This document shows, one piece after another, positions 8,645 through 17,771 of a DNA stretch of 64,000 nucleotides. Numbering within the stretch: position 1 is the stretch's first letter; each line of letters starts with the position of its first letter. The notes beneath the pieces were generated by a model. That model ran no database searches. It was not told the DNA's origin and worked only from the letters and a program-made list of their open reading frames with translations. A program made the position numbers and the translations under genes. This stretch comes from an uncultured Paracoccaceae bacterium (GTDB taxonomy: Bacteria; Pseudomonadota; Alphaproteobacteria; Rhodobacterales; Rhodobacteraceae): positions 1,240,001 through 1,304,000 of the forward strand of contig CANLQO010000001.1 of assembly GCA_947493335.1 (NCBI GenBank). The letters are read 5' to 3'.

Positions 8645-9679
8645 TTATTGGCCCATCGTGACTTCGTCCATCACCGTCGATTGCACGTCAGCCAATGCCG
8701 GATCAGACACCAGACCGTAGGCCGCCAGCGGACCATCGGGGCCAGCCACTTCGTCGGCCACGAAGAACTCTGCGAATTCCTTAAGGCCCGGGATCACGCC
8801 GATGTGCGCGGCCTTGATGTAGAAATACAAGGGGCGCGACACCGGGTATTCGCCTTCGGCGATGCTCTCGGTTGTTGGCTCAACGCCGGACATCGTGGCC
8901 ACTTTCAGCTTGTCGGTGTTGTTCTCATAAAAGGCCAGACCAAAGACACCGATGCCGTTTGCGTTGGCGTCGATCCGCGCCAGCGTCTCGGTATAGTCGC
9001 CGTCGATGTCGACTGCACGACCATCACCGCGCACCGCCAGACAGGCGTCTTCGGCTTCGTCCTCGGACATGCCTGCGGCAATCATCGCGTCATGGGCGCC
9101 GGTGGCTTCACAGCCTGCAGCGACAACTTTTTCCTCGAACACTTCGCGGGTGCCGTGCTTGGTGCCGGGGATGAAGGCCAGGATTTCTTCGCTCGGCAGA
9201 TCGGCGTTGAAATCGCTCCACATGGTGTGTGGGTTGTCGACCAGCTCACCATCCACCAGTACTTTGGGGGCCAGCGCGTTGAAGATATCGGCAGGCTCAA
9301 AGGCGGTGTAGTCCGGGCCGTCAAGCTGGCTGGCAAAGACGATGCCGTCATAGCCGATGCGCACTTCGATGATATCGTTCACGCCGTTTTCAGCGCAGGC
9401 GGCAATTTCCTTTTCGCGGATCGCGCGGGATGCGTTGGCGATGTCGATGGTGTTTTCACCCACACCTTCGCAGAACCGCTTCAGACCCGCTGAAGAGCCG
9501 CCCGATTCAACAACCGGGGTCGGGAATTCAAAGTTTTCGCCAAAGGCTTCGGCCACAATGGATGCATAAGGCAGCACGGTGGATGAACCGGCCACCTGCA
9601 CATTGTCGCGCGCAGCGGCAGCGGTTGCGGTAAGGGCCGTGATCGCCAGGGTCGAGGCGGTCAACTTCATGATCGACAT
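8645..9679 (-). CDS. pstS: Phosphate-binding periplasmic protein PstS
   Basis: A 344-residue periplasmic phosphate-binding protein. The start at 9679 is chosen because AGGAG lies seven bases upstream and the protein then opens with a clean signal peptide ending in TAAAARDN. Phosphate-binding family motifs are VAGSSTVLPYASIVAE, ESGGSSAGLKRF and PGTKHGTREVFEEKV. The product matches the longer alphaproteobacterial PstS type. It is the first gene of the pst operon and has a Pho box about 80 bases upstream. Confidence 0.94.
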   Translation of the reverse strand: MSIMKLTASTLAITALTATAAAARDNVQVAGSSTVLPYASIVAEAFGENFEFPTPVVESGGSSAGLKRFCEGVGENTIDIANASRAIREKEIAACAENGVNDIIEVRIGYDGIVFASQLDGPDYTAFEPADIFNALAPKVLVDGELVDNPHTMWSDFNADLPSEEILAFIPGTKHGTREVFEEKVVAAGCEATGAHDAMIAAGMSEDEAEDACLAVRGDGRAVDIDGDYTETLARIDANANGIGVFGLAFYENNTDKLKVATMSGVEPTTESIAEGEYPVSRPLYFYIKAAHIGVIPGLKEFAEFFVADEVAGPDGPLAAYGLVSDPALADVQSTVMDEVTMGQ

Positions 9680-9760
9680 GGGTGTCTCCTGTTTGTCAAA
9701 CATCCGATCCATTGCGAGCCGCAGGACCGTTGGCGCTGACCTAGGTTTCGCGCACAAACC

Positions 9761-9793
9761 TTTTGTGACGCTTTTGTAAAAGTTTTATGACAG
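9761..9793 (-). promoter_or_regulatory. Pho box, three 11-bp repeats, upstream of pstS
   Basis: On the minus strand three 7-base elements are each followed by AAAA: CTGTCAT (9793-9787), CTTTTAC (9782-9776) and GCGTCAC (9771-9765). This is the PhoB recognition pattern of 7-bp direct repeats separated by a 4-bp A-rich spacer, here in three units rather than two. It points toward pstS, about 80 bases before its start codon, and would take the place of a -35 element in a PhoB-activated promoter. Confidence 0.88.
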
Positions 9794-9868
9794 CGCCCCG
9801 GATTTACCCTGTCGTCGCGTCACCCCCCATAAACCTTGTGGTGGTTTTCTGCTAAGATCACGCACACT

Positions 9869-10618
9869 ATGCCTGATACACCAGTCCGACGCCTGACCGC
9901 TTTTGCCCTGATGCCACTGATTGTGCCGCAAGGCCTTTGGGTCAAATTTCGTGCGGCACAACTTCAGGAAGCGGCCGGGCCACGGGTCGGTCAGGCCGGT
10001 CAGGGAGAGGCTTTGCGCGTGCTGATCATTGGCGATTCGTCCGCGGCAGGTGTGGGCGTGGCGACACAAACGCAAGCGCTTGCAGGACAGTTTGTCGCAT
10101 CTCTCAGCCCGCAATTTTCCATCAATTGGCGACTTCACGCCAAATGCGGGGCAACCACAGCGAGTATGATCCGGATGCTCTCGGACATACCGCCGAGGCG
10201 TTACGATGTGGCGCTGGTCGCACTGGGGGTCAATGACGTCAAAAACGGCGTCAGCCTGTCGCGCTATTTGCGCCGAACCGCCCTGCTTTATGAACGTTTG
10301 GTCAATGACTTCGGCGTGCGGTTGATCTGCGCCTCTGGCATGCCACCGGTTCAGGATTTCCCGTTGCTACCCGATCCGCTGCGATGGGCCCTGCAAAGTC
10401 GCGCGCGACTTTTTGATGCCGCCCACCGCGAACTGATCGCCACGCGTCCGGCCTGTCGTTACCTCAAGGGGCCTTTGCGCCTCGATCCGGCCGACATGGC
10501 CTCGGACGGGTTCCATCCCGGTCCGGCGATCTATGCGGAATGGGGACAGCTTGCCGCCGATCTGGTCAGGCGTCACTGGCCGGATCGCCGGGCGGAAATG
10601 CAGGTAGCGTCACAATAA
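9869..10618 (+). CDS. SGNH/GDSL-family hydrolase
   Basis: A 249-residue SGNH hydrolase. Block I is LIIGDSSAAGVG (catalytic Ser about residue 56), block III is LGVNDV (about 128), and block V is DGFHPGP (catalytic Asp and His near 216). An N-terminal hydrophobic stretch (about 8-24) could be a membrane anchor or signal. Such enzymes are esterases or lipases; the substrate is unknown. It sits on the plus strand between pstS and phoR, both on the minus strand, and its last 53 bases overlap the end of phoR tail to tail. The ATG at 9869 is chosen over a TTG eleven codons upstream; neither has a strong ribosome-binding site. Confidence 0.82.
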   Translation: MPDTPVRRLTAFALMPLIVPQGLWVKFRAAQLQEAAGPRVGQAGQGEALRVLIIGDSSAAGVGVATQTQALAGQFVASLSPQFSINWRLHAKCGATTASMIRMLSDIPPRRYDVALVALGVNDVKNGVSLSRYLRRTALLYERLVNDFGVRLICASGMPPVQDFPLLPDPLRWALQSRARLFDAAHRELIATRPACRYLKGPLRLDPADMASDGFHPGPAIYAEWGQLAADLVRRHWPDRRAEMQVASQ

Positions 10619-11621
10619 CTGTGGTCCCTTCGGCTTTGCCGCTTTCAATCTGCAAGCGCCCGCGGTGCCGGTTGACGATATGTTTGACGATGGCCAGCCC
10701 CAGCCCGGTGCCCCCGACCTCTCGACTGCGGTGCGTATCAACACGGTAAAACCGCTCTGTCAGGCGGGGGATGTGATGTGCTGCAATCCCGTCGCCGCCA
10801 TTGTGGACCGAGATTTGTAAACCTTCCTGACGCAGCCCGTTGTGATAGATGACCGGCCCCAGCGTCACGGCAATCTCACCGCCCTCTGGCCCGTATTTTG
10901 CTGCGTTTTCGATCAGGTTGCCCAGCACCTGCCGCATCTGTCCGGGATCACCGGGGATGGCCGCATCTTTGCTTTGATCCACCAATGCGACCTGACAGCC
11001 TGCGACGCTGATCACCGGCTCCAGCTCGGCCAATGCGGTGCGCACCAGATCGGCCACGACGACCGGCGTATCGGGGCGGATACGTTCGTTTTCCTCCACC
11101 CGGCTGAGCGATAGCAAATCCCCCACCAGTCGCGTCATCCGACCGGTCTCGCGCTCCATGATGCCAAGAAACCTGTCGCGTGCCTTGGGGTCGTCTTTGG
11201 CTGGACCGCGCAACGTTTCGATAAACCCGTTCAGCGCGGTCAGCGGTGTGCGCAATTCGTGGCTGACATTCGCAACAAAATCCCGGCGCAGGGCGCTGAC
11301 ATCCTCTGCCGCCGTACGGTCTTCGAAGGTCAGGATGACCCGCCCGCCGACCGGTGCAATATGAACCAGATATGTGGTGTCACGCTGTCCCTCCCGGCTC
11401 AGATAGCGCCCCCTGCCCGCGACCCCGCTGCGCATCGCGCCTTCAATCGCCTCCAGCAATGTCGGCTGGCGCAGCGCCGTGATAAAGTGCCGCCCACGCA
11501 GTCCGGACCCCAACAGCGCATCGCAGGACCGATTCGTCCCGATCACCCGCCCGTCCCGACTGATGGCCATCATCGGCAAAGGCACCGCTTCCAGCAGCGC
11601 GACGGTTTCGTCATCAGTCAC
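10566..11621 (-). CDS. phoR: Phosphate regulon sensor histidine kinase PhoR
   Basis: A 351-residue histidine kinase. A PAS-like domain (about 1-105) leads to the phospho-acceptor helix FVANVSHELRTPLTALNGFI (His about 140). The ATPase domain has the N box NLIENAAKYG, RFYRVDTHRSREVGGTGLGL and the G2 region. Placement beside pstSCAB-phoU-phoB and the lack of another kinase make PhoR the natural call. No transmembrane segment is visible before the PAS domain, so it appears to be soluble and to sense phosphate only through PhoU/Pst. Its 3' end overlaps the SGNH gene by 53 bases. Confidence 0.88.
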   Translation of the reverse strand: MTDDETVALLEAVPLPMMAISRDGRVIGTNRSCDALLGSGLRGRHFITALRQPTLLEAIEGAMRSGVAGRGRYLSREGQRDTTYLVHIAPVGGRVILTFEDRTAAEDVSALRRDFVANVSHELRTPLTALNGFIETLRGPAKDDPKARDRFLGIMERETGRMTRLVGDLLSLSRVEENERIRPDTPVVVADLVRTALAELEPVISVAGCQVALVDQSKDAAIPGDPGQMRQVLGNLIENAAKYGPEGGEIAVTLGPVIYHNGLRQEGLQISVHNGGDGIAAHHIPRLTERFYRVDTHRSREVGGTGLGLAIVKHIVNRHRGRLQIESGKAEGTTVIVTLPAFPPGDPASDA

Positions 11622-11764
11622 AAATGTACTCCTGCATAAATCAACCCAAGCGTGCAGAACCTGATCCTCAGTTCCACAAAATTGGACAAAGCTTTATGTT
11701 GTGCCGTGGTCGCAAACAATCATAACCTCTCGGTGAATGTAACGGCCTGTGTAAGGAATCTTCG

Positions 11765-12145
11765 GTGAAGCCATTTGCACCCTCCCCGGCAAATGGGAAT
11801 GGCGCTGATCCTGTCACTTTAATTGTTGGTGATATGGAAAGGTGGTCGACCCGCGACCGCGAGCTGCCGGTGTTGCCGGGTCTCAGCTTTGTGGACGTGT
11901 CTGATTTGACAGCCGAACTCCTCGCGCACCACAACCCCGATATCGTCATGTCGCCGCTTGTCGTGCGTGACGCCGACGCGGTTGAAATCGCCCGCGTGCT
12001 GGGAAAATTGGGGTTTTCGGGCCGCTACCGCGTCGTGGCAGACGACATTCCCAATTCCGACGTTATTCAAGGAGAGGTCAGCGCCGTCGCGCCCTACCTC
12101 GACTTTGCGATCATCTCATTGCCGGTTGGTCTGTTCGAGGATTAG
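11765..12145 (+). CDS. Conserved hypothetical protein
   Basis: A 126-residue protein with no domain I can name. It has alternating strand and helix character (VTLIVGDMERW, GLSFVDVSDLT, NPDIVMSPLVV, RYRVVADDIPN, LDFAIISLPVG), reminiscent of a receiver-like alpha/beta fold, but it lacks an identifiable phospho-acceptor set. The GTG start is supported by AAGGAAT seven bases upstream. It is divergent from phoR (143 bases between starts), and its TAG stop shares bases with the stop of the facing PLP-enzyme gene (TTAG). Confidence 0.65.
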   Translation: MKPFAPSPANGNGADPVTLIVGDMERWSTRDRELPVLPGLSFVDVSDLTAELLAHHNPDIVMSPLVVRDADAVEIARVLGKLGFSGRYRVVADDIPNSDVIQGEVSAVAPYLDFAIISLPVGLFED

Positions 12146-13317
12146 GCCGTCGCCGCCCGCACCGCTGCATCCAATTCAAAGATCAGCATCTCCACATCTT
12201 CAACGCCGACCGAGACGCGAAAGAACCCCTCGCTGATACCAAGGGCCGCGCGCCCTTCAGGTGTCAATCCGCGGTGCGAGGATGATGCCGGATGTGACAG
12301 CGTTGTGCCGATGTCACCCAGCGTTGGTGCAAAGGCAATATCAGGTGCCGCGCGGGTCAGCGCATTGGCCGCAGCGCGACCGCCATTCAGCTCAAACGAC
12401 AGCATATGCCCGCCCTGCCCGTCCAGCAGCGCCATCGCGCGGTTATGGTCAGGATGATCGGGCCGCGTGGGATACAGCACCCGCTTGACCCCGGGCATTC
12501 CCGCCAGCGCATCGGCCAAAGCTGTGGCATTTTGCTGTGCGCGCTCGAAACGCAGGTCAAAGGAATGCAATCCGCGCTCGGCCAGCCAGCAATCAAATGG
12601 GCTTGGCGTCAGGCCCCATGTGACGTTGGCGTCGTTGATCTGGGTCCGCAATGCAGGGTCCTTGGCCGCAACATAGCCCAGTGTCGCATCCGAATGCCCC
12701 GCCAGCAGTTTCGTTACCGAGTGGATCACGATGTCCGCGTCATGTTCAAACGGCCGATAGCTGCGCGGCGTGGTAAAGGTGTTGTCCACCGCCAGCAGAA
12801 TACCGCGCGCGTTTGCCAGCGCGGCAATCCCCTCCATATCCGCGACGCGGATGGTGGGGTTGCTGACAACCTCCACCAAGATCATCTTCGTGTTCGGCCG
12901 GATCGCATTCGCTATCGCGCCCGCGTCCGTCGGATCCGCCAATGATGTCTCAATGCCCAGTTTCGGCAGGTCCTGCGTCATCAGCCGCAGGCTCCGCCCA
13001 TAAAGCTGATCGCCCCCCAGCACATGGTCACCGGCCTTCAAGCACCCCAGAAACACCGCGCCAATCGCTGACATGCCGGACCCGGTGATAATCCCGCCAC
13101 TGGCCCCTTCCAGCATATCGATCTTGGCCGCCAAGACCTCGGCATTGGGGTGCCCTTCGCGGGCATAGGTATAGCCTGACCCCTGCTCATATTGCGCATC
13201 CAGCCCATCGGGATCGGGCGAGGCATAGACCACAGAGGGTTGCAGCGGCGTCACCACCGGGCGCGAGGTTGAGGCTGGCCAGCCCGTCCGACGGACCAGC
13301 GACTTGGGCGGTTTCAT
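12142..13317 (-). CDS. Cys/Met metabolism PLP-dependent enzyme (transsulfuration family)
   Basis: A 391-residue fold-type I PLP enzyme of the Cys/Met metabolism family. Features are YTYAREGHPNAEVLAAKIDMLEG, GSGMSAIGAVFL, the Asp of AVDNTFTTP, and the Schiff-base Lys in IHSVTKLLAGHSDATLGYV (about residue 203). The C-terminal SHPASSSHRGLTPEGRAALGI segment is typical of cystathionine lyases and synthases. It may be a cystathionine beta- or gamma-lyase or an O-acyl-homoserine sulfhydrylase; sequence reading alone does not settle which. It starts 1 base after the carbonic anhydrase-like gene stop and probably shares the yicC-gmk transcript. Confidence 0.85.
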   Translation of the reverse strand: MKPPKSLVRRTGWPASTSRPVVTPLQPSVVYASPDPDGLDAQYEQGSGYTYAREGHPNAEVLAAKIDMLEGASGGIITGSGMSAIGAVFLGCLKAGDHVLGGDQLYGRSLRLMTQDLPKLGIETSLADPTDAGAIANAIRPNTKMILVEVVSNPTIRVADMEGIAALANARGILLAVDNTFTTPRSYRPFEHDADIVIHSVTKLLAGHSDATLGYVAAKDPALRTQINDANVTWGLTPSPFDCWLAERGLHSFDLRFERAQQNATALADALAGMPGVKRVLYPTRPDHPDHNRAMALLDGQGGHMLSFELNGGRAAANALTRAAPDIAFAPTLGDIGTTLSHPASSSHRGLTPEGRAALGISEGFFRVSVGVEDVEMLIFELDAAVRAATA

Positions 13318-13318
13318 C

Positions 13319-13840
13319 TCAAACGTCCTTTAGCTCTTTGGCAAAGCGCGCGGCATTGGCCTGATAGGCCAGCGCGGATAGACGCAGCCCCTCAATCGCC
13401 TTGGCATCCAATTCGCGCACCACCTTGCCCGGCATGCCCATCACCAGACTGCCCGCCGGAATGACCTTACCTTCCGGGATCAGCGCGCCTGCCCCGATCA
13501 GGCAGTTTTCCTCGATCACCGCGCCATTCAACACCGTGGCCCCCATGCCGATCAGGCTGTTATCGCCGATCGTGCACCCGTGCAGCATGGCCTTATGCCC
13601 AATCGTGCAGCCCGCGCCGATGGTCAACGGGTAGCCCATATCGGTGTGCAGCACGCAGTTCTCCTGCACGTTGGACCCTGCCCCAACAGTGATCATTTCA
13701 TTGTCGCCGCGCAGAGTGCAGCCAAACCAGACGCTGGACTTTGCTGCCAGTGTCACCTTGCCGATTACGTAGCTTCCCGGCGCAACCCAGGCGTCATCCG
13801 CCACCACAGGCCGCACATCCCCCAAAGCGTAAAGGCTCAT
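13319..13840 (-). CDS. Gamma-carbonic anhydrase family protein
   Basis: A 173-residue left-handed beta-helix hexapeptide-repeat protein. Repeats such as [39 protein letters not shown] and [22 protein letters not shown] are plain, and the three zinc-ligand histidines (in VLHTDMG, TIGHKAM and MLHGCT) are kept. Family members (YrdA, PaaY, CaiE-like) bind zinc and can hydrate CO2 or act on thioesters. The ATG overlaps the gmk stop by 4 bases. Confidence 0.88.
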   Translation of the reverse strand: MSLYALGDVRPVVADDAWVAPGSYVIGKVTLAAKSSVWFGCTLRGDNEMITVGAGSNVQENCVLHTDMGYPLTIGAGCTIGHKAMLHGCTIGDNSLIGMGATVLNGAVIEENCLIGAGALIPEGKVIPAGSLVMGMPGKVVRELDAKAIEGLRLSALAYQANAARFAKELKDV

Positions 13841-14475
13841 GACCGCTCCTCAAATTCGTCCTGCAGCGTGCGCACCACATCCAGCAGCATCGGCTGCTGC
13901 GCTGACTTCATCCGCTCTGCCTCGATGATTGTCTTCAGCCGGGCCTCTGTCAGGTCAAGGTCATCATTCACCAGCACGTAGTCATAGCCGTCCCAATGGC
14001 TGATCTCGTCCCAGCTTTTCTGCATCCGCGCTTCGATCACCTCCGTACTGTCCTGCCCGCGCGCCTCCAGCCTGCGGCGTAACTCTGTGATTGAGGGCGG
14101 CAAAATGAAAATCGACAGCACATTGTCCTGCAGCGCCGAACGCCCGATCTGCTGCGCGCCCTGCCAGTCGATGTCAAACAGCACATCGCGTCCGCTTTCG
14201 ATTGCGGCCTGCACAGGTTTCAGGGGCGAGCCGTAGTAGTTCCCGAACACACGCGCATGTTCCAGCATCTCGCCATCTTTCACCTGCTCCTGAAAATCAT
14301 CAGTGCTGGTGAAATAGTAATGCTGGCCGTCCACCTCACCCTCGCGCGGGGCGCGCGTGGTGGCCGAGACCGAAAACTGCAACGTCGGGTCCCAATCCAT
14401 CAACCGCCGCGCCAGCGTCGATTTGCCCGCGCCAGAGGGCGAAGACAGGATGATCAAAAGGCCGCGACGTGACAT
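13837..14475 (-). CDS. gmk: Guanylate kinase
   Basis: A 212-residue GMP kinase that makes GDP from GMP and ATP. The P-loop is [15 protein letters not shown] (about 9-23). The GMP-binding region has [21 protein letters not shown], and [13 protein letters not shown] is the family Walker-B-like motif. Length is normal. It follows yicC after 3 bases, the standard yicC-gmk order in proteobacteria. Confidence 0.95.
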   Translation of the reverse strand: MSRRGLLIILSSPSGAGKSTLARRLMDWDPTLQFSVSATTRAPREGEVDGQHYYFTSTDDFQEQVKDGEMLEHARVFGNYYGSPLKPVQAAIESGRDVLFDIDWQGAQQIGRSALQDNVLSIFILPPSITELRRRLEARGQDSTEVIEARMQKSWDEISHWDGYDYVLVNDDLDLTEARLKTIIEAERMKSAQQPMLLDVVRTLQDEFEERS

Positions 14476-14478
14476 GGT

Positions 14479-15369
14479 TTACTCCACATTCTGGACTTGT
14501 TCACGCATCTGATCGATCACCGCCTTGAGGTCCAGACCGATCTTCGTCAGCGCCGCATTTTGCGACTTGGAACACAGGGTATTTGCCTCTCGGTTAAATT
14601 CCTGTGCAAGAAAATCAAGCTTGCGCCCCGCGGGTGCCTTGGCCCCCATCATCTCGCGCGCGGCCGTAATGTGCGCGCGCAGGCGGTCAATCTCTTCCGT
14701 GACGTCCTGCTTTGCCGCGATCACCGCCAGTTCCTGTGCGATCCGCTGCTCGTCCGCTTCGGCCACATCGGCCAGCACCTTTTGCAATGCCTCTGTCAGG
14801 GCCGCCCGTACCTGTGGTCTGCGTGCCTCTGCGACGGTTTCTGCGGCATCAACCAACTGCTCGATCTGGTCCAACTGGCCGCGCAAAACCTGATCCAGGG
14901 CCGCACCTTCCGACGCGCGCATCGTGGTGAAGTCGTTCAAAAGCGGCGCGAAATCGGCGATCAGAGCCTTGGTCAGCGCACCGTCATCCGGCACCGCCGC
15001 CCCGCTTTGAACCACACCGCGTGTGGCCAGCACATCCGCCGCCGTTGGCTGACCCAGCGTGACACCCATGGCAAAGGCGCGTTCCTGCACCTGATCGAGG
15101 GCTGACAGAACCCGGTCCAGTTGCGCAGTATCCAGCGCCAGTGGCTGTGCCGCTTCATCCCGGGTCAGGCGCAAAGACACAGTGATATTGCCGCGCGTCA
15201 ATGCTGCTTTGATGGCTGCCCGTAGCGCCGCTTCCAACCCGTCCTGCCCGTCCGGCAGGCGCAGGCGCACATCCAGCCCGCGCGCATTGACGCCGCGCAT
15301 TTCCCACATCCAACTGACGTCCCCATGGCTTGCAGTGCGACTTGCATAGGCGGTCATGGATTGGATCAT
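14479..15369 (-). CDS. yicC: YicC family endoribonuclease-like protein
   Basis: A 296-residue YicC-family protein. The N terminus MIQSMTAYASR and WEMRGVNARGLDVRLRLP are diagnostic, as is the C-terminal KLDFLAQEFNREANTLCSKS. E. coli YicC has been described as an endoribonuclease that affects RNA turnover. It is the first gene of a minus-strand group yicC-gmk-gamma-carbonic anhydrase-PLP enzyme with gaps of 3 bases or less. The region upstream also holds a CtrA-type site facing the next plus-strand gene. Confidence 0.92.
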   Translation of the reverse strand: MIQSMTAYASRTASHGDVSWMWEMRGVNARGLDVRLRLPDGQDGLEAALRAAIKAALTRGNITVSLRLTRDEAAQPLALDTAQLDRVLSALDQVQERAFAMGVTLGQPTAADVLATRGVVQSGAAVPDDGALTKALIADFAPLLNDFTTMRASEGAALDQVLRGQLDQIEQLVDAAETVAEARRPQVRAALTEALQKVLADVAEADEQRIAQELAVIAAKQDVTEEIDRLRAHITAAREMMGAKAPAGRKLDFLAQEFNREANTLCSKSQNAALTKIGLDLKAVIDQMREQVQNVE

Positions 15370-15462
15370 TGTGGCGTCCTTCGTCTTGGTGTGGCTGCAC
15401 CTAAGGCCAAATGCCGTGGCGGGGCAAGTGCCGGGCGGTCGCGGTCGCTTCGCGTTAACCCT

Positions 15463-15477
15463 TTAAGACTTTGTTAA
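15463..15477. promoter_or_regulatory. CtrA-type binding box
   Basis: An exact TTAA-N7-TTAA site (TTAA at 15463-15466 and 15474-15477) matches the consensus for the alphaproteobacterial cell-cycle and motility regulator CtrA. A further TTAA sits eight bases upstream at 15455-15458. It lies in the 188-base divergent gap, about 80 bases before the PAS-like protein gene and about 95 before yicC. CtrA control is inferred from the motif only. Confidence 0.55.
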
Positions 15478-15557
15478 GTGAAGTTGAGGCAAAGTTGAAT
15501 TAACGTCTTCCTAAGCATGATGTCCCGGTGATCGGGCGCACTCGACAGGACGTACAG

Positions 15558-16196
15558 ATGAAATTCATTCGCGCTTTTGAAGCCAGCCATTCAGCCACCA
15601 CCAAACTCGCCCCAGCAGAGGCGCGGATTTTGCACACGTTAGAGCAAGACTGGCGCACGATAACGGCCCAGCCTTCTGCCGTGACCCGCTTTGATCCCGC
15701 ATTGCTGGATGCCGCTTTGCCGCATGCCTTCATGCTGGAACGGACCGCGCCCGGGGCCCTGCGCACCCGTGTTGCTGGCCAGCGCCTGCACGAGATGCTG
15801 CAAATGGACCCACGGGGCATGCCCTTCACCGCATTCTTTTCCGACGCGTCCCGTGACACGGCCCTGCGTCTGGCCGAAACCGCCTTTACCGGGCCCGCCG
15901 TCGTGGGGATTCCGCTGACGGTCCATCGCTCATTAGGTCGCCGACCACTCCGGGCCGAGGCGCTGCTGTTGCCGCTGCGCGATTCCAAAGGCGCGCTTAG
16001 CCGGGTCATGGGCGCGCTTGTCGTCTCCGGCAACACCGGTACGCGCGGCATCCGGTTTGATCTGGCCTCTGACCAATCGGTCCGCTGCGATGTGATGGAT
16101 ACGCCCTACCCCGACCGCCGGGCCCGTCTGGGCAAAGTCACACCATCAGAGCGGGTTGAAAAACCCAACCTGCGCCTCGTGGTCAACAACGGCTAA
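15558..16196 (+). CDS. PAS-like (PAS_5 type) protein
   Basis: A 212-residue protein resembling the single-domain PAS_5 proteins common in Alphaproteobacteria. The pattern of RILHTLEQDWRTI, FDPALLDAALPHAFMLER and LRTRVAGQRLHEMLQMDPRG, ending in a strand-rich half with LLLPLRDSKGALSRVMGALV, supports this. There is no output domain, so it may bind a ligand or a partner kinase. The ATG at 15558 has AGGA eight bases upstream. A CtrA-type box about 80 bases upstream suggests cell-cycle or motility control. Confidence 0.7.
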   Translation: MKFIRAFEASHSATTKLAPAEARILHTLEQDWRTITAQPSAVTRFDPALLDAALPHAFMLERTAPGALRTRVAGQRLHEMLQMDPRGMPFTAFFSDASRDTALRLAETAFTGPAVVGIPLTVHRSLGRRPLRAEALLLPLRDSKGALSRVMGALVVSGNTGTRGIRFDLASDQSVRCDVMDTPYPDRRARLGKVTPSERVEKPNLRLVVNNG

Positions 16197-16207
16197 GTCC
16201 TTGTGGC

Positions 16208-16236
16208 GGCGCGATGATCCAACCGATCACCGCGCC
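16208..16236. terminator. Stem-loop between convergent genes
   Basis: A 12-bp inverted repeat with one mismatch (arms 16208-16219 and 16225-16236, loop of 5) lies between the stops of the PAS-like gene and the DAHP synthase gene. Neither side has a clear T-run, so it is at best a bidirectional pause or mRNA-end structure. Confidence 0.45.
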
Positions 16237-16243
16237 CCCGGTA

Positions 16244-17614
16244 TCAGCCCGCTTTGGCCTGATCCAGCGTCTGGCGGCGGTCTGAAAGCTCTTCAGCCAC
16301 CAGAAACGCCAGTTCCAGTGACTGGCTTGCGTTCAGACGCGGATCACAGGCGGTGTGATAGCGGCTCGACAGGTCTTCGTCCGTCACCGCGCGCACGCCA
16401 CCGGTGCATTCTGTCACATCCTTGCCGGTCATCTCGAAATGCACGCCGCCGGGGATCGTGCCTTCTGCCTTGTGCACACCAAAGAACTCGCGCACTTCGC
16501 GCAACACGCTTTCAAACGGCCGGGTCTTATAGCCGGTCGACGACTTGATCGTGTTGCCGTGCATCGCGTCGCAGGTCCAGACGACATTGGCGCCTTCTTC
16601 CTGGACCGCCTTGATCAGACGCGGCAGGTGATCGCCCACCTGCCCGGCGCCAAAGCGCGCAATCAGCGTCAGGCGGCCCGCTTCGTTGTCGGGGTTCAGG
16701 CTGGCCATCAGGCTTTTCAGATGCCCGCTGGTCATGCTCGGCCCGCACTTCAGGCCGATTGGGTTTTGCACGCCTTTGCAGAACTCCACGTGCGCCCCGT
16801 CCGGCTGCCGCGTGCGGTCGCCGATCCAGATCATGTGACCAGAACCCGCCAACCATTTGCCGGTGGTCGAATCCACGCGGCACAGCGCCTCTTCATATTC
16901 CAGCAACAAAGCTTCATGAGAGGTAAAGAACTCAACGGTCTTCAGCTCGTGATTGCTCTCTCCCGTTAACCCTGCCGCTTCCATGAAATCCAGCGTGTCG
17001 CTGATGCGCTCAGCGATATCGGCGTATTTCAGCACCTCGTTGGCGGCGGTAAAGCCCAGCGTCCAGGCGTGCACCTGGTGCACGTCGGCGTAGCCACCTG
17101 TTGAAAAGGCGCGCAACAGGTTCAGCGTCGCAGCCGCCTGCAAATAGGCCTGCTCCATCCGCTCCGGGTCGGGCACGCGGCTGGCCTCGTTGAATTCGAA
17201 ACCGTTGATGATGTCGCCGCGATAGCTGGGCAGTTCCACACCACCTACCGTCTCGGTCGGCGCAGAACGTGGCTTGGCCATCTGCCCCGCCATCCGGCCG
17301 ACTTTCACCACCGGCACCTTGGCGCCATAGGTCAGCACCATCGCCATCTGCAGCATCACCTTGAAGGTGTCGCGGATGCCGTCCGCGCTGAACTCTGCAA
17401 AGCTCTCGGCGCAATCACCGCCCTGCAGCAGGAACGCCTCACCCCGGCTCACCTTTCCCAGATGTTCTTTCAGGCGACGTGCTTCGCCCGCAAAAACCAG
17501 CGGTGGATAGCTCGCAAGACGGGCCTCAACATCGGCGAGTTTCGCCGCGTCGGTATACTCGGGCATCTGGATCCGAGGCTTCTTACGCCAGTCCGTTTTC
17601 TGCCAGTCCGTCAT
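16244..17614 (-). CDS. 3-deoxy-7-phosphoheptulonate synthase, class II
   Basis: A 456-residue class II (plant and Mycobacterium type) DAHP synthase. It catalyses the first step of the shikimate pathway from phosphoenolpyruvate and erythrose 4-phosphate. Signatures are [11 protein letters not shown] (metal-binding Cys about residue 67), [44 protein letters not shown], and [20 protein letters not shown], with [15 protein letters not shown] near the end. Length fits the family. It is monocistronic and divergent from the GlxA-type regulator. Confidence 0.93.
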   Translation of the reverse strand: MTDWQKTDWRKKPRIQMPEYTDAAKLADVEARLASYPPLVFAGEARRLKEHLGKVSRGEAFLLQGGDCAESFAEFSADGIRDTFKVMLQMAMVLTYGAKVPVVKVGRMAGQMAKPRSAPTETVGGVELPSYRGDIINGFEFNEASRVPDPERMEQAYLQAAATLNLLRAFSTGGYADVHQVHAWTLGFTAANEVLKYADIAERISDTLDFMEAAGLTGESNHELKTVEFFTSHEALLLEYEEALCRVDSTTGKWLAGSGHMIWIGDRTRQPDGAHVEFCKGVQNPIGLKCGPSMTSGHLKSLMASLNPDNEAGRLTLIARFGAGQVGDHLPRLIKAVQEEGANVVWTCDAMHGNTIKSSTGYKTRPFESVLREVREFFGVHKAEGTIPGGVHFEMTGKDVTECTGGVRAVTDEDLSSRYHTACDPRLNASQSLELAFLVAEELSDRRQTLDQAKAG

Positions 17615-17771
17615 AGTCTTGCTCCTAAGGGTTGCATGTCCGCGTCGTCAGACTGCGCTTATAGCCATGCTAACGGACGGGGCCAATGGCAAATCGGACG
17701 CTTTGCCCTTGATCGCGGCTTCAAAAAGGTGTTGTCCTCGGCGAACGAAATTTCAAGACGGTCCCTGCCTC

